Notes under the pieces: model-generated
The model's database searches: none
Told to the model about the DNA's origin: nothing
The model's input: the letters and a program-made list of their open reading frames with translations, nothing else
DNA from: Candidatus Krumholzibacteriota bacterium
GTDB lineage: Bacteria; Krumholzibacteriota; Krumholzibacteriia; LZORAL124-64-63
NCBI GenBank assembly: GCA_024275485.1
Contig: JAJRZA010000087.1
Location: forward strand, 1-32,211
Reading direction: 5' to 3'
DNA length: 32,211 nucleotides
Part shown: positions 7,392 to 16,021 of the stretch, in pieces
Layout of the letters: each line of letters opens with the position of its first letter
How positions within the stretch are numbered: the first letter of the stretch is position 1
Program-made: the position numbers and the translations under genes

Positions 7392-7468
7392 TGGTACGCC
7401 CAGGAGGATTCGAACCCCCAGCCTCCTGGTCCGTAGCCAGACGCTCTATCCAGTTGAGCTATGGGCGC
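7392..7468 (-). tRNA. tRNA-Arg (anticodon ACG)
   Basis: This 77-nt cloverleaf has acceptor GCGCCCA/TGGGCGT, anticodon loop CTACGGA, T-loop GTTCGAA and an encoded CCA. A34 is the expected target of the TadA encoded at 2500-2991, giving inosine to read CGT, CGC and CGA. Confidence 0.95.
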
Positions 7469-7481
7469 ACCTTATTGAGAT

Positions 7482-7505
7482 TTCTTAACTATATTCTTAA
7501 CTATA
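7482..7505. repeat. Perfect 12-bp tandem duplication between tRNA genes
   Basis: TTCTTAACTATA occurs twice head to tail (7482-7493 and 7494-7505) in the spacer between tRNA-Arg and tRNA-Ser(GCU). It is AT-rich, unlike its flanks. It may be replication slippage or a processing spacer; no function is implied. Confidence 0.85.
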
Positions 7506-7510
7506 TAGTC

Positions 7511-7599
<89 letters not shown>

Positions 7600-7618
7600 A
7601 CGGATTCTCCAGAAATTC

Positions 7619-7705
7619 TGGCGGAGGGCGGGGGACTCGAACCCCCATGGGCGTGAACCCGGCGGTTTTCAAGACCGCTGCCTTACCAATTAGGACTAGC
7701 CCTCC
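7619..7705 (-). tRNA. tRNA-Ser (anticodon TGA)
   Basis: This 87-nt class II tRNA has acceptor GGAGGGC/GCCCTCC, discriminator G, encoded CCA, anticodon loop CTTGAAA, variable arm CCGGGTTCACGCCCATGG and T-loop GTTCGAG. It is the first tRNA after the AsmA-like gene and reads TCA and, by wobble, other TCN codons. Confidence 0.95.
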
Positions 7706-7711
7706 AATTGG

Positions 7712-7733
7712 TAATCTGCCTGATCCCAGATTA
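7712..7733 (-). other. Hairpin between AsmA-like gene and tRNA-Ser(UGA)
   Basis: TAATCTG (7712-7718) and CAGATTA (7727-7733) pair perfectly with an 8-base loop. It lies 6 bases before the mature 5' end of tRNA-Ser(UGA). It has no T-tract, so it is more likely a processing signal or leader structure than a terminator. A smaller hairpin (TTCCGC/GCGGAA, 7744-7761) lies further upstream. Confidence 0.5.
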
Positions 7734-7771
7734 GTCAGATCCATTCCGCATATCAGCGGAAAGGCACGGTA

Positions 7772-9118
7772 CTATCTGCTCTTCCATTTGTCAAGGAGAC
7801 CACTCAAACCTTTTTTCAAGGCCTTTCCCGAGTTGCCGGCGCCACCACCCTGCAACGACCCTAAATTTACTCCCACCTTGGGCTTGGCAGCCATTCCCGT
7901 CAGGTGAAAATTCAGGTTCACACGGCCATTTTCATCGCGCAGGGTCTCGGCCATGAAAGACCATTGACCCAAGTCAGGCGTGAAGCCTGCCGGCAGTTTG
8001 ACCAGCACCGACATGTCGATGGTCCCGTCCAATCCGAAATTCCCCTGTCCCTGCCATTGAGTGTCCAGACCGTCGATCACAATTTTCTCGACAACGTATT
8101 TCCCCTGCTCAATACGAAGACTGTGATCGAGACTGTGGAAACGAATGTCGGCCAGATCCTGTCTTTGTCCCAGATAAGGAGCAACATCTCCAAGCCAATC
8201 CCTGGCCCAGAGAGTGCCTTCCTCACTGGATACTTCACCGGAGAGGATCAATGTCTGCTCCACGACGTCCTGTTCACCCAGGACGCAACTGCCCCGAAGC
8301 GCGGCATCCAGATTGGTCTCCAGTTTTTCCGCCAGGTCCTTGGCCCACGGCTGCAAAATGACATCGGCGGGAACCTTGTTGGCGCGGAAATCGAAATCCA
8401 GCCAGCCACGGGGATCACGTTCGTAATCGATTCCCAGGGTGCCCGACAATTCACCTTCACCCAACTGCGCCAGAAGGCTTTCTACGGATAGAATCCGGTG
8501 GTCCAGGTTTCCGCTGAATTTCACATCCTCCAGGGGCAGTCCCTGAACAAGAAGAGACTCTACCTGGCCCCGAAAAACCAAGACCAGTTCTTCAGGAATC
8601 AAATCCCCAACGGGGAGTTTGGCAGCGGACTGGTTCGGTTTTTGTCCGGCCGCTTGTGCCTCCTCCATGGAAATTTGGAGGCCCGTCACTGACAGGTTCG
8701 CATTCTCCAGTTCAATGGGATGGTCTTTGAAAACCGCCTTCAGCTGTATCCCTTCCACTCGCACTGCATCCACGAGAATTTCTTTTTTCAGCAGGGGGCC
8801 TGGTGCCAGCTGTGTCACAAAACGGTGCAACCTGAGGGAATAATCACCCAGATCGTTGGGTGAACCGCTGGCCCGGGCCAGATCCGGACCGTTGCCTTCG
8901 ATGGCAATATCCTTGAGAGTGATGCCCAATTTGGGCCACCACTGCACACCAGCAGCAGTGATGGTCACCTTGGCTCCGGTGGATTTTTCCAGTTCCACTT
9001 CCACTCTGTCGATGAGGCGATCCGTGGGCAGAAAAAGAGCAGCCACCGTGATGACAACAATGGGAACCAACAGCAAGACTCCGGTAATGATCAGGGTTTT
9101 GCGCAAAAACTTTTTCAC
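7772..9118 (-). CDS. AsmA-like envelope protein, about 448 aa
   Basis: One N-terminal transmembrane segment (LIITGVLLLVPIVVITVAAL) is followed by PTDRLIDRVEVELEKSTG and then WWPKLGITLKDI, the classic beginning of AsmA-family proteins. The remainder is repetitive beta structure (for example LSVTGLQISM, GELSGTLGIDY, GEVSSEEGTLWARDW), fitting the bridge-like AsmA/TamB-type lipid-handling proteins of the envelope. It is anchored in the inner membrane with the bulk in the periplasm. An ATG at 9136 has a GGGGAG touching it, too close to work; the GTG at 9118 overlaps the mnmA stop as GTGA, like the other coupled junctions here, so it is preferred. It lies last of the protein genes in the operon, before three tRNAs. 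Confidence 0.8.
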   Translation of the reverse strand: MKKFLRKTLIITGVLLLVPIVVITVAALFLPTDRLIDRVEVELEKSTGAKVTITAAGVQWWPKLGITLKDIAIEGNGPDLARASGSPNDLGDYSLRLHRFVTQLAPGPLLKKEILVDAVRVEGIQLKAVFKDHPIELENANLSVTGLQISMEEAQAAGQKPNQSAAKLPVGDLIPEELVLVFRGQVESLLVQGLPLEDVKFSGNLDHRILSVESLLAQLGEGELSGTLGIDYERDPRGWLDFDFRANKVPADVILQPWAKDLAEKLETNLDAALRGSCVLGEQDVVEQTLILSGEVSSEEGTLWARDWLGDVAPYLGQRQDLADIRFHSLDHSLRIEQGKYVVEKIVIDGLDTQWQGQGNFGLDGTIDMSVLVKLPAGFTPDLGQWSFMAETLRDENGRVNLNFHLTGMAAKPKVGVNLGSLQGGGAGNSGKALKKGLSGLLDKWKSR

Positions 9119-10272
9119 TGAATTCCATCTCCCCAACAGAATGAACCTGAAATCCGGCCACCCCCCAGAACAAGGTCGTCCTGATAAAGCACCAAGCCCT
9201 GACCGGGAGCCGCACCGTCAACGGGCTCAGCCAATTCAACGCGCAGCGAACCATCCTGAGCCAGTTGCCAGGAACTTACCCGGGCTCCATCGTGTCTATG
9301 CCGCAAACGGGCAGTCACTGGCTTGCCCGGCATCGGTCCTGTGGAGGGAAAATCCTGAACTGCGGCTACAAAACCCACTGCCAGAACACCATTGACCGCC
9401 AACTCCTGTTTTTTACCCACTACCAGACGGCTCGACTCCAGATCCAGGCTCAGTACATACAGAGGCTCTGGAGCAGCAATACCCAACCCTTTTCGTTGGC
9501 CCACTGTGTAGTGAATCAGCCCCTTGTGGGCTCCCAACACCACACCGTTTCGTCCTACAATTTCCCCAGGGCGGGTGGCCTGGTCATCGCCGAAGAGGAA
9601 GGATCGGTCGCCATGGGGAACAAAGCAAATTTCCTGACTATCCCGTTTGTCCGCCACTTCAATGCCCAGTTCGGCCGCCGCCCTGCGTACTTCGGTTTTG
9701 GGCCACCAACCGAGGGGGAAAATAAGATCGCCAAACAACTGCGCCGGGACACGATGCAGGAAATAGCTTTGGTCCTTGGCCGGATCAAGGCCTTTCAGGA
9801 GGCCGGGCGCAGCAAGAGAATGATCGATGCGGGCGTAGTGTCCGGTGGCTGCAAATCGGCACCCCTGGCGTCGCGCCAAACGCACGAATTCCGGAAAACG
9901 AACGTCGGCATTGCAATCGAGGCAGGGGTTGGGAGTCAGGGCGGAGCTGTAATCTCGAATGAAGGGATCGATGACCTTAATCCGGAAAGGCTCCACCACC
10001 GAGTGGACCCAGTGCACGGCCCCAAAACGCCGGGCCAGGCGTCGGGCGTCCTCAATGGCATCCAGGGAACAGCAACTCTGCGGATCGGGCTGAATATCTT
10101 CTTCGGAGTAGCAAAAATTCTTGAAGGTCACGCACTGGACATCGCAGCCCAGCTCCTGCAACACCGCCAAAGCCAGAGCGCTGTCGACGCCCCCGCTGAT
10201 TCCAAGAAGAACCCCTGTTCCAGGCGGCAGGGCCCGACGCAGGGGTTCAGGGATTTCCAACGGAAAAGACAT
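9115..10272 (-). CDS. mnmA: tRNA-specific 2-thiouridylase MnmA
   Basis: This 385-residue protein carries the PP-loop SGGVDS (26-31), the CCSLDAIEDARR segment seen in one branch of MnmA proteins, the first catalytic cysteine in NPCLDCN (about 117-121) and the second in SQEICFVPHGD (Cys 216). The C-terminal third has YTVGQRKGLG and the beta-barrel expected for the family. MnmA uses a sulfur relay to make 2-thiouridine at position 34 of tRNA-Glu, -Gln and -Lys; tRNA-Glu(UUC) is encoded at 24612-24686. Its ATG shares a base with the stop of the TPR lipoprotein gene (TAATG) and its stop overlaps the GTG of the AsmA-like gene, so it belongs to the envelope operon upstream. The length is normal. Confidence 0.96.
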   Translation of the reverse strand: MSFPLEIPEPLRRALPPGTGVLLGISGGVDSALALAVLQELGCDVQCVTFKNFCYSEEDIQPDPQSCCSLDAIEDARRLARRFGAVHWVHSVVEPFRIKVIDPFIRDYSSALTPNPCLDCNADVRFPEFVRLARRQGCRFAATGHYARIDHSLAAPGLLKGLDPAKDQSYFLHRVPAQLFGDLIFPLGWWPKTEVRRAAAELGIEVADKRDSQEICFVPHGDRSFLFGDDQATRPGEIVGRNGVVLGAHKGLIHYTVGQRKGLGIAAPEPLYVLSLDLESSRLVVGKKQELAVNGVLAVGFVAAVQDFPSTGPMPGKPVTARLRHRHDGARVSSWQLAQDGSLRVELAEPVDGAAPGQGLVLYQDDLVLGGGRISGSFCWGDGIQ

Positions 10273-11036
10273 TACTGTTTCTTTTTGGCGTCGTTTGGCA
10301 TTGGCGTTTTCATCAATTCCTTGACGATATCGATGTTGTCCCGGGAGCGACCACCGATATCTCCGTCAGGATCATATTTGACGGCCAGTTTCCATTCGGA
10401 AATGGCTTCCCGGTAGATTTTCGACTCGGCAAACATGATAGCCATGTTGTAGTGGGCCAGCGAGCTGTGGGGGTTGGCCTCCAGGACCTTTTGAAATTCG
10501 TTCTTCGCATCCATGGTCCGGCGTTGGCGAAGGTATAAACTGCCCAGATTACACCGGGCTTTTTCGTCCAAAGGAGAAACCGAGATGGCCATCTGGTAGA
10601 AGCTTTCCGCCTTGGCAACCCTGAAGTCCCTATCTTCGCGGCTACTCAACTGTTCGGAACGGTCGTCCCACAGGGAACCCAAATTCACCAGGGCCTCGAC
10701 AAAAGTACTGTCCATGCTCACCGCTGCGTTAAAATAAGCTTCGGAGCTGTCCAGCAGAGCGCTGGCACCCTCTGATCCCCAACCGCTGAGACGAGCCGAA
10801 TCGGAAGCCGCTTTGTAAAAATTATTGCCGATCATGTAGGTGGCAAAAGATGCAGAAGCATCACCGCTCCTGGCAATTGTTTGCAAGGAATCAGCCTGCA
10901 CTGCTGGGTCCAATTTGCTCATCTCGGATATGAATTGATCCAACTCTGATTCAGGAATGCCATCCTTGCATCCCACCATTGCCCCCCCAACAAGGACAAG
11001 CGTAATAAAAAACAAAACAACATTGGAGCCGCGCAT
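10272..11036 (-). CDS. TPR-repeat lipoprotein, 254 aa
   Basis: The N-terminus is a lipoprotein signal: a hydrophobic stretch ending in GGAMVGC, with Cys 23 as the expected lipidated residue. From about residue 95 the sequence has TPR-like helical pairs (AYFNAAVSMDSTFVEALVNLG, then NLGSLYLRQRR with FQKVLEANPHSSLAHYNMA). The start has a GGGAG-rich site upstream. It follows the barrel-protein gene by 71 bp and overlaps mnmA as TAATG. A TPR lipoprotein beside an outer-membrane barrel protein usually acts as a periplasmic assembly or docking factor; here that is inference. Confidence 0.85.
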   Translation of the reverse strand: MRGSNVVLFFITLVLVGGAMVGCKDGIPESELDQFISEMSKLDPAVQADSLQTIARSGDASASFATYMIGNNFYKAASDSARLSGWGSEGASALLDSSEAYFNAAVSMDSTFVEALVNLGSLWDDRSEQLSSREDRDFRVAKAESFYQMAISVSPLDEKARCNLGSLYLRQRRTMDAKNEFQKVLEANPHSSLAHYNMAIMFAESKIYREAISEWKLAVKYDPDGDIGGRSRDNIDIVKELMKTPMPNDAKKKQ

Positions 11037-11107
11037 GACCTATCTCCCTTATTTCAATTCGAGGTTGTTCGGTGAATTCCCTTCACTCCACCAGGAGCGG
11101 GCGAACC

Positions 11108-12340
11108 TTACCACCAATTCTCCAGTCCGGTAACTGAAAACGTCATTCTCCAGACCTTGCTTTCCATCCCGTTTTTCGACTGATCGCCGATCAGGCTGTA
11201 GGATAAAGCAACATCCAGCATACCCATTTTGTTGTGAAAAGGAAAGCCCGTGCCCAAACTGGCGGTTTCCTCTTCCACGTCAGCACCCCCAACCTGATAG
11301 GCCCAGCGACGGTATTTTATTCCAAACCGCAGGGGAATGTTGTTCATGCCGCCATGCCGTTCGAATGAGAGGTCCCTCTCCAGACCAAAAGACATGGAGT
11401 ACTCGTCGACGGTATCGTCAGACCAATCATCGTTGCCGGCAAAATCGCCAAATTTTTGTAGGGAGGCATCGCCACCCATGCGCCAACGTCTGGAGAGTTT
11501 GACCTGGAGTCCCGCCCGGTAGGTTTCCGGAATATCCAGGACCCATGGCGAGCTGATGCGTTCGGCAACACCACCCATGGAAACTTTTCGTTCTGCATCC
11601 AAGTCATGGGCCGGGGTCCAGCTGGCTCCGAAAGCGACTCCATGTTCCGTACCGATATGAAGGGACCAAGTGGTCATCCGCCCGGTGAATTCATCTTCCT
11701 GGGCCCTGCGGTTGGACAAATACAAGGGGTTGCCGATACGATTGAACGGCTCCAGAAAAAAGTTGTCCGTTGTCTCACGGATGGTTCCATTGACCAGCCC
11801 GATGGTCCCGGCCACCGATACACCCTTGAATAGCCGAAGGCTCAGGGCCGTGGGAATCTGCCAGAGAGTGCCTTCTCGGCGAAATTGCTTTTCTCCATTT
11901 AGCGTATCACCCTCCGAGAACCAGGTCATGGTCGTAAGAGTGCGGTACTCAAAGGAACGCCCCACCTGTATGCCCGTGGAAAAAGCCAAACGCCCCTTGA
12001 TGATGGGTAGGCCGACACGGATGTCGGGGATCAAAGTACGATGGGTGGTGCGGGAGCCGTGTTCATCCGTGGTTTTGTTTTTTTCGCCATAGGCGGTGAA
12101 TTTCACGGCGACATGCCGCAAGGCGGTCAGGGAAGCCACGTTCAAAAAACCGGGATTGAGGGAATCGTGCACCGCCATGCCCCAGCCTCCGCGCCCCATC
12201 ATTCTGGCGTCATTGGAATCGATGGGTTGGCCGAGATTGGTCAGGGCAAAAACCGATTGGGCCCGGGCTGCACCGGTCATTCCCACCTGAACCAGCACAA
12301 CCAATACCAGGATTGGGAGCAAGAATCGCACACCGCGCAT
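11108..12340 (-). CDS. PorV/FadL-like outer-membrane barrel protein, 410 aa
   Basis: A signal peptide (LLPILVLVVLVQVGMTGAARAQS) precedes a segment DARMMGRGGWGMAVHDS with NPGFLNVASL, which closely resembles the start of PorV/OMPP1-type barrels in FCB bacteria. The rest alternates aromatic and polar residues in strand-length blocks and ends in Trp-Trp, consistent with BamA-dependent insertion. The ATG shares a base with the stop of the lipoprotein gene (TAATG at 12340). No plug domain or TonB box is seen, so it is not a TonB-dependent receptor in the usual sense. Family PorV proteins serve type IX secretion and FadL proteins move hydrophobic solutes; this sequence does not decide between them. 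Confidence 0.8.
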   Translation of the reverse strand: MRGVRFLLPILVLVVLVQVGMTGAARAQSVFALTNLGQPIDSNDARMMGRGGWGMAVHDSLNPGFLNVASLTALRHVAVKFTAYGEKNKTTDEHGSRTTHRTLIPDIRVGLPIIKGRLAFSTGIQVGRSFEYRTLTTMTWFSEGDTLNGEKQFRREGTLWQIPTALSLRLFKGVSVAGTIGLVNGTIRETTDNFFLEPFNRIGNPLYLSNRRAQEDEFTGRMTTWSLHIGTEHGVAFGASWTPAHDLDAERKVSMGGVAERISSPWVLDIPETYRAGLQVKLSRRWRMGGDASLQKFGDFAGNDDWSDDTVDEYSMSFGLERDLSFERHGGMNNIPLRFGIKYRRWAYQVGGADVEEETASLGTGFPFHNKMGMLDVALSYSLIGDQSKNGMESKVWRMTFSVTGLENWW

Positions 12341-13728
12341 TATTTGCCACCCCCGGTGAGATCATCGATGGAACTGTAGGTGATCTTCAACTTGGGCCTC
12401 AGGGTATCGGCAGCCGCAAGCCCGTAGAAATCAAACTGATTAAAATAGAAGTCAGGGCTCACCGGAGTGAAATTGTAGGTCGGAAAAATATTCTCGCCTG
12501 CAGTCAGTATAAAAGCCCGTTCCCCCTCGTAGACGTTGTTGACAATGCGCTGCACGGCCGATGTCACGGCAAACTCCATGAGCTCCTGGGTAACCGGGTC
12601 CAGGCTGGTCATTCCACTGATGGTATAGGTGGCGCCATCCAGGTTGGCCAAAGGCATCGAATCTCCCGGTACACCAAAAAGGTTGACGTCAATTTCCGAA
12701 ACAACAATCGACTCGAGTTGTCCGAAGCTGGTGCTGATATTGTTGGTGACCGACAGAACCGCCCGGTTGACAAATATATTTTCGGGCAGGGAAGAAAAGT
12801 CAAATCGCAGCATGGGATAAGTGCGCAAACAAGTTCTGAGCATCATGCCATCCGCCGGATCCAGGGGAGCGGGCTTCAAATCATGGAAAGTGGAGATATC
12901 GGCTGATGGAGCAATAAAGGCCACCTCTTCAGTGAAATCAAAATCCACAATAATTACCGGGAAAGCCCCAGGGTCCACATGGATGAGTTCAAGTTCATTC
13001 GGATGAGTCAAATCAAGGGATGCAAAACCGATAAGCCCGGTTGATGATTCCGGACCATCAGAAATAATCAACCCCTGAACCTGTGCCGCTTCCACCCAAC
13101 TGACCAGGCGAGACTCGGTGAAAACCATCCGAGGTTCCGCAGCGGCCAAATTGGTTCCATAGGCGGTGTTCAGGTTGAGCAGTCCATGGGCGGGCACCGA
13201 GCCGGGATAATTCGCACCATCGAATGGTTCATCCAATTCGAATACCTGATAATATTTCTCAACCACGATTTCGTCCTCATCATCCTCTTCACCAGGCAAT
13301 GTTCCACCAAATGCCTTCAGCCTTACCAGGCGGAGTTCAACTTTGGTAATGTGTTCAATAGTCCAGGCGGTATCAGGAAATTCTTCAGTAAAAATATCAG
13401 AAAAATCATAGTTCAAGAGAATGGACGAGCTGTTGCCGTCCTGGTCGCCAAAGTAGAGAACCTCTTGCTCCAGCAACGACACCTCATCATCACTGATATT
13501 TTTCGCCGTATAAAGTTCGATCTCTTCCAGGGCCAAAGGCTCCAACACCACATCGATCTGGGAATTGACCAGGCCAGTGCCCACCTCATTGGGAATATCG
13601 CTGGTACAACCGGTCATTTGCCAGGCAGTAGCCAGGGAAAACAGACAAATCACCAGACCAGTTTGGTAGCCACCTTTGTTGGGTTGGGGAATCCGGATTC
13701 CGAACAATTTGTTGTGCTCCTTCGGCAT
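12340..13728 (-). CDS. Secreted beta-rich lipoprotein, 462 aa
   Basis: A 24-residue basic stretch precedes a hydrophobic segment and the lipobox MTGC (Cys 41), so it should be lipid-anchored. The body is acidic and beta-rich, with strands such as KVELRLVRLKAF and RPKLKITYSS at the very end, the terminal motif of DNRLRE and some DUF4270-like surface lipoproteins. The family assignment is by look only. It is translated between exbD and the barrel-protein gene, with TAATG overlaps at both ends, so its stoichiometry is probably tied to them. It may be the surface or periplasmic partner of the barrel protein. Confidence 0.75.
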   Translation of the reverse strand: MPKEHNKLFGIRIPQPNKGGYQTGLVICLFSLATAWQMTGCTSDIPNEVGTGLVNSQIDVVLEPLALEEIELYTAKNISDDEVSLLEQEVLYFGDQDGNSSSILLNYDFSDIFTEEFPDTAWTIEHITKVELRLVRLKAFGGTLPGEEDDEDEIVVEKYYQVFELDEPFDGANYPGSVPAHGLLNLNTAYGTNLAAAEPRMVFTESRLVSWVEAAQVQGLIISDGPESSTGLIGFASLDLTHPNELELIHVDPGAFPVIIVDFDFTEEVAFIAPSADISTFHDLKPAPLDPADGMMLRTCLRTYPMLRFDFSSLPENIFVNRAVLSVTNNISTSFGQLESIVVSEIDVNLFGVPGDSMPLANLDGATYTISGMTSLDPVTQELMEFAVTSAVQRIVNNVYEGERAFILTAGENIFPTYNFTPVSPDFYFNQFDFYGLAAADTLRPKLKITYSSIDDLTGGGK

Positions 13729-14138
13729 TATTGCCCTCCGGCCAAACGGGCGGAAAGACTGATGCGGGTAAATCCACTCTGCTTGATGGTGTCGATCAAA
13801 CTCACCACATCACCATGGCTGGCCTTCTCATCGGCACGCAAAACCATGCGGTTGTCTTTGGACGTGGTATGCAACATTTCCAATCTAGCCGCCAATTCCG
13901 CGTCGGGCACTCGGGCGTCATTCAGATAAACCTCACCTGTGGCGGTGAGGAAAATAATGACCGGTGTGTCGACGGTGTCAGCTGCGGTGGCCGACCTGGG
14001 CAGAACCAGAGTAATCGCCGGTTGGTTCCGGAAGGTGGAGGTCACCATGAAAAAAATCAACAGCAGAAACATGACGTCGATAAGAGAAGTCACGTTGAGG
14101 ATTAGGCTGCGGCCTTTTCTCATGGGACGGAAGTCCAT
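13728..14138 (-). CDS. exbD: ExbD/TolR biopolymer transport protein
   Basis: This 136-residue protein has a short cytoplasmic basic N-terminus, one transmembrane helix containing the conserved Asp 21 (NVTSLIDVMFLLLIFFMV), the proton-path residue of ExbD/TolR, and a periplasmic domain with the family pattern DGEVYLND-like (TGEVYLND) and SHGDVVSLIDTIKQSGF. It works with ExbB as a proton-driven motor for the TonB protein encoded upstream. It overlaps exbB and the lipoprotein gene as TAATG. Confidence 0.93.
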   Translation of the reverse strand: MDFRPMRKGRSLILNVTSLIDVMFLLLIFFMVTSTFRNQPAITLVLPRSATAADTVDTPVIIFLTATGEVYLNDARVPDAELAARLEMLHTTSKDNRMVLRADEKASHGDVVSLIDTIKQSGFTRISLSARLAGGQ

Positions 14139-14761
14139 TAAACACCAGCGCTTTTCTTCTGCCGACGCCGTAGTGTATCGAGAACCTTGGTGGAGTAGAA
14201 TTCCAGGTCGAAAATAATTCGGTCCGCCCGTGCATTCAACCAGTTGTAGGCCACCAGGGCAGGAATACCGATGATCAGACCGGCAGCGGTGGTCACCATG
14301 GCTTCACTGATTCCGTTGGAAAGAACCTGGGGACTGCCCATTCCTGCAGCGGAGATGGAAGTAAAAACCCGAATCATGCCCAGCACCGTTCCCAGCAACC
14401 CCAGCAGGGGTGATACCGCGGCCACGGTTTCCAGTACACCAAGGCGACGGGACAGCAGGGTGGCCTCATGGCGCCCGGCCTCCTGCAGCACATCCCGGAT
14501 GATGACCCAATCATTTTCGGAATGATCAAGCCCCGCCATTACGATATTGGCAAAAGGTCCGGGGTGTCGCTCGCAAGTCGCCCGCACCACGGACAGATCC
14601 GCACTGGCAGACATGCTCTCCACTGCTCCGGCAATCTCCGGGAATACAATGCGCTGCTTCTGCAAAACAAGAAGTCGTTCGATAATCACCGTCAACCCCA
14701 CCAGGGAAGCCATTCCGATGGGAATCATCATGTATCTTCCAGCAAGTATCATTTCCCACAT
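14138..14761 (-). CDS. exbB: ExbB/MotA/TolQ proton channel protein
   Basis: This 207-residue protein has three transmembrane segments: about 9-28, and the paired helices about 110-135 (LETVAAVSPLLGLLGTVLGMI) and 150-172 (EAMVTTAAGLIIGIPALVAYN). The GLLGTVxGMI and AMxTTAAGLxxGIPALxxYN motifs are diagnostic of the MotA/TolQ/ExbB family. It assembles with ExbD to energise TonB. A GGAGGA lies 11 bases before the ATG. The gene is 42 bp downstream of tonB. Confidence 0.94.
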   Translation of the reverse strand: MWEMILAGRYMMIPIGMASLVGLTVIIERLLVLQKQRIVFPEIAGAVESMSASADLSVVRATCERHPGPFANIVMAGLDHSENDWVIIRDVLQEAGRHEATLLSRRLGVLETVAAVSPLLGLLGTVLGMIRVFTSISAAGMGSPQVLSNGISEAMVTTAAGLIIGIPALVAYNWLNARADRIIFDLEFYSTKVLDTLRRRQKKSAGV

Positions 14762-14803
14762 GTTAGCGCCAGTCCTCCGAATGTTGAAACAGCCACGATG
14801 AAA

Positions 14804-15838
14804 TCACCGCAGCGCAGGATAATACAGTCCAATAGTAAGCACAAGATGCTCCTCGGGGAAGCTCGGCGGCAAAGGTTTGTAGGGCGCAAAGGCCTTCAAT
14901 GCCGCTTCGGACGCTTCATGAAGCGATTGATGTCCATCGGTTTCCAGAACCTCAAAGGACAACATCCTGCCATTTTTGGCAATAACCAAGCGCACCCTGG
15001 TCATGCCGTGGATCATGCCCAGCCTGCTATAGGCATAAGGCGGGATCCAATGTCGTTGGAGTTGGTTGCCGAAACTATGCAACCAGGGCGCAAAGTTCCA
15101 TTCATATGTGTTCAGGCTGAACTCACCATAGTATGAAACCCCGGCGCTGGGAGTACCCCGCTCGGCCTGGTTGAAGTCGAATCCCCGATCTCCGGACTGC
15201 CCCTCTTCGCCTTCTTTCAACAAGGTGGGCGAATCGGCTCCCCACCAGTCTTCAAGGTCAGGATTCTCTTGTTCTTGGTCCTGGGCATCCTGGTCGTTTT
15301 CCTCTCCAGGAGCCGGATCTTCCTGGGGCAAGGCCCACTGGCCAAGTTCGTCCTGATCCTCGCCGGTCTTTTCTTCCCCGGTCTCACCCTGGTCTCCACT
15401 GGGACCCTGGCTTGATTGTTCCGGGGCTTGGGGAAGGGGCTGGGGCACAACTTCAACACCTCCAGCACCGGCCAGGTTATCCTCCCGGATGGCAATTTGA
15501 GGGGCGATCCATTCTTCCTCGGCGGCGGGGGAATTGCCGTCGCCCCCATCAAGCCGGTCGGCGGCCTGGCTGTTGTAAAGGGCAGCAAAATCGGGATCCT
15601 CAGGCATTTCATCGCTGGCCAGGCGTTCCGGAACCGAGGTAAACTTGGTGGGAAGTTTTGATTCCGGGTCATCTTCATCCAGAAGATAGAATTCCACTTC
15701 AGCAGCTTCAGCCCTGGCCTGGGCCAGAGCCAGTTCAGAGTCACTGGACAAGGGGATGCGCCAGAAGACGCCTGCCAGCACTATGTGCAACAGCAGGGAT
15801 ATTATAAAAGCACCCCAGATTATCCTGTTCTCTTTCAA
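14804..15838 (-). CDS. tonB: TonB-like energy transducer with acidic spacer, 344 aa
   Basis: A transmembrane anchor (about 7-27, IIWGAFIISLLLHIVLAGVFW) with the His common in TonB anchors is followed by a long spacer and a C-terminal TonB domain (about 245-344) with NQLQRHWIPP, VRLVIAKNGRM and AALKAFAPYKPLPPSF. The spacer is rich in Asp, Glu, Gln and Gly instead of the usual Pro-Lys/Pro-Glu repeats. The start is a TTG at 15838 with an AGGA ten bases upstream; no ATG is available nearby. It is the first gene of a minus-strand run through exbB and exbD into mnmA and the tRNAs. A divergent promoter region of 126 bp separates it from the murB promoter. Confidence 0.88.
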   Translation of the reverse strand: MKENRIIWGAFIISLLLHIVLAGVFWRIPLSSDSELALAQARAEAAEVEFYLLDEDDPESKLPTKFTSVPERLASDEMPEDPDFAALYNSQAADRLDGGDGNSPAAEEEWIAPQIAIREDNLAGAGGVEVVPQPLPQAPEQSSQGPSGDQGETGEEKTGEDQDELGQWALPQEDPAPGEENDQDAQDQEQENPDLEDWWGADSPTLLKEGEEGQSGDRGFDFNQAERGTPSAGVSYYGEFSLNTYEWNFAPWLHSFGNQLQRHWIPPYAYSRLGMIHGMTRVRLVIAKNGRMLSFEVLETDGHQSLHEASEAALKAFAPYKPLPPSFPEEHLVLTIGLYYPALR

Positions 15839-15964
15839 CGACCCGCTATCCTGACATATTATCTGAAGATGAATTGACGATGGGACTACTCTGACAAGCC
15901 AGCCGGAGGATCAAATCTACCCACCACCCACAAAAATGCCAACCTTCAGCACAAATTCACTGTC

Positions 15965-15993
15965 TTGACGAATGGGACCATGCACATTTTAAT
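15965..15993 (+). promoter_or_regulatory. Sigma70-type promoter of murB
   Basis: TTGACG (15965-15970), 17-bp spacer, TTTAAT (15988-15993). Transcription should start near 16000, leaving a leader of about 20 bases before the GTG of murB. The TTG of the -35 box lies in frame with murB and can be mistaken for its start codon. Confidence 0.8.
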
Positions 15994-16021
15994 AAACATT
16001 CCCTGCAATCGAGAGGCTATC

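Noticed and set aside
9265-10416. A 383-codon open frame on the plus strand
   Set aside because: It is antisense to mnmA and the TPR gene; the peptide has no recognisable motifs, while the minus strand carries all MnmA motifs.
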